A stretch of 64,000 bases of DNA, from assembly GCF_964204645.1 (NCBI RefSeq), contig NC_134026.1, positions 7,761,450-7,825,449 of the forward strand, read 5' to 3'. Below, one piece after another: positions 63,181 through 64,000 of the stretch (positions are counted from its first letter, which is position 1; each line of letters begins with the position of its first letter). Under the pieces are notes generated by a model that was not told the origin of the DNA, made no database searches, and saw nothing but the letters and a program-made list of their open reading frames with translations. The stretch is from Tubulanus polymorphus. Its lineage: Eukaryota > Nemertea > Palaeonemertea > Tubulaniformes > Tubulanidae. The position numbers and the translations under genes are program-made.

Positions 63181-64000
63181 CGAAATCATTTAAGTCTTTA
63201 TTTCAGTATCAATTTATTATCAAGATTTATTGTTAACAACAAAAAGAAAATCAATTCTTAGAAATCTAACACAATTTAGACTCAGATAATGTCATGAATA
63301 CAAACTCATGATAATATCATGAATACAAACATAACGAAATTGAATATCAATATTCGTTGCACTAAAATTCATTTTATGGTGAGATCTATATGGTAAAACA
63401 TCTGAACAAGTTTGAACTTGCTTGCACAAGTTTCACTTGCTTCACATACGCCCATACGCAGCGAACACACCCAGGAAGAAAGACACTCTAAATATTTGGA
63501 TGGATATATGAAAGCTGTGGGTACTGGAGTGTGTAATGGGTAGTGTAGTGTGATCTGTGTGCATTTGTGGCCAGCACACAGATCACATTGTTCAATGGGG
63601 TTTGGTCTAGGACTCACAAGATTTTCAACAACACGGAAGTAACGTGTAATAAATGATGACTTAAAATTGCATGACTACCTACCACCCCTCATTATTTTTG
63701 GAAAACTAAACGTTCGGCACTGACTAAAAATTAGTAATAACATTTTAGAAATGGCCAGAATTTTAACTTAGGTTCTATCTCATTTTTATTTTACAATTGC
63801 GATTGGTATAATCTTTTTTTAAACGGCCGTTAAGGCTTCATGTTTCGTCTGCAATTCACTGCAAATAGTTACGCAACTACGCACATTTCAGTGTTTTGGC
63901 AGCTGTACACTCAATCGGCACCGTTCGTGACTAGCTTCACTGCGGAATTATCATTAATTAACATCGCCATGTCACATCATCAACTTATATTGTGCCTTAA
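63181..64000. other. Gene-free DNA to the window end
   Basis: No gene is supported. AT-rich sequence with two short direct words (ACTCATGATAATATCATGAA near 63,300). An 82-residue open frame on the minus strand at 63,369-63,617 resembles nothing known to me. Confidence 0.45.

Overview
The window looks like nuclear DNA of a spiralian invertebrate, most probably a mollusc. It has spliceosomal introns with GT-AG borders, an animal Pol III tRNA gene with A and B boxes, animal-type MRPL15, RBM8A (Y14) and PITHD1 genes, a recent pair of rhodopsin-class GPCRs, and many invertebrate-type transposons (BEL/Pao, CR1/L2-like, and small inverted-repeat elements). The species is inferred, not read directly.

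Layout. (1) Positions 1-28,067 hold no protein gene I can support: AT-rich intergenic or intronic DNA with polypurine tracts, microsatellites, two arrays of a 20-bp satellite in opposite orientation, several small inverted-repeat elements and a few palindromic regulatory-type sites. (2) An isolated tRNA-Arg(ACG) lies at 28,068-28,140. (3) 28,151-35,578 is again gene-free, with an 8-unit array carrying a CACGTG motif about every 44 bp and a long polypurine tract. (4) 35,579-42,330 is a compact housekeeping block: MRPL15 (minus, 4 coding exons) and RBM8A (plus, 2 coding exons) diverge from a 280-bp intergenic region with a perfect NRF1-type site, and PITHD1 (minus, 6 coding exons) converges on RBM8A. 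(5) 42,306-55,916 is one decayed BEL/Pao LTR retrotransposon (minus) carrying four later insertions: a 5'-truncated CR1/L2-like element in its 3' LTR, an inverted-repeat element in the protease region, a 1.2-kb element in gag and an 843-bp element in its 5' LTR. Its 3' LTR abuts PITHD1 so closely that the PITHD1 start codon and first nine codons lie in sequence shared by both LTRs. (6) 57,926-63,180 is a tandem duplication carrying two intronless seven-transmembrane receptor genes about 94% identical in protein, separated by a hAT-like inverted-repeat element.

How the genes fit together. MRPL15 (mitochondrial ribosome) and RBM8A (exon junction complex) probably share a bidirectional promoter. 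PITHD1 now has an LTR as its immediate upstream sequence, so its present promoter and 5' UTR are probably retrotransposon-derived. The GPCRs look like members of a fast-evolving lineage-specific family. I found no CRISPR array, operon or prokaryotic-type system.
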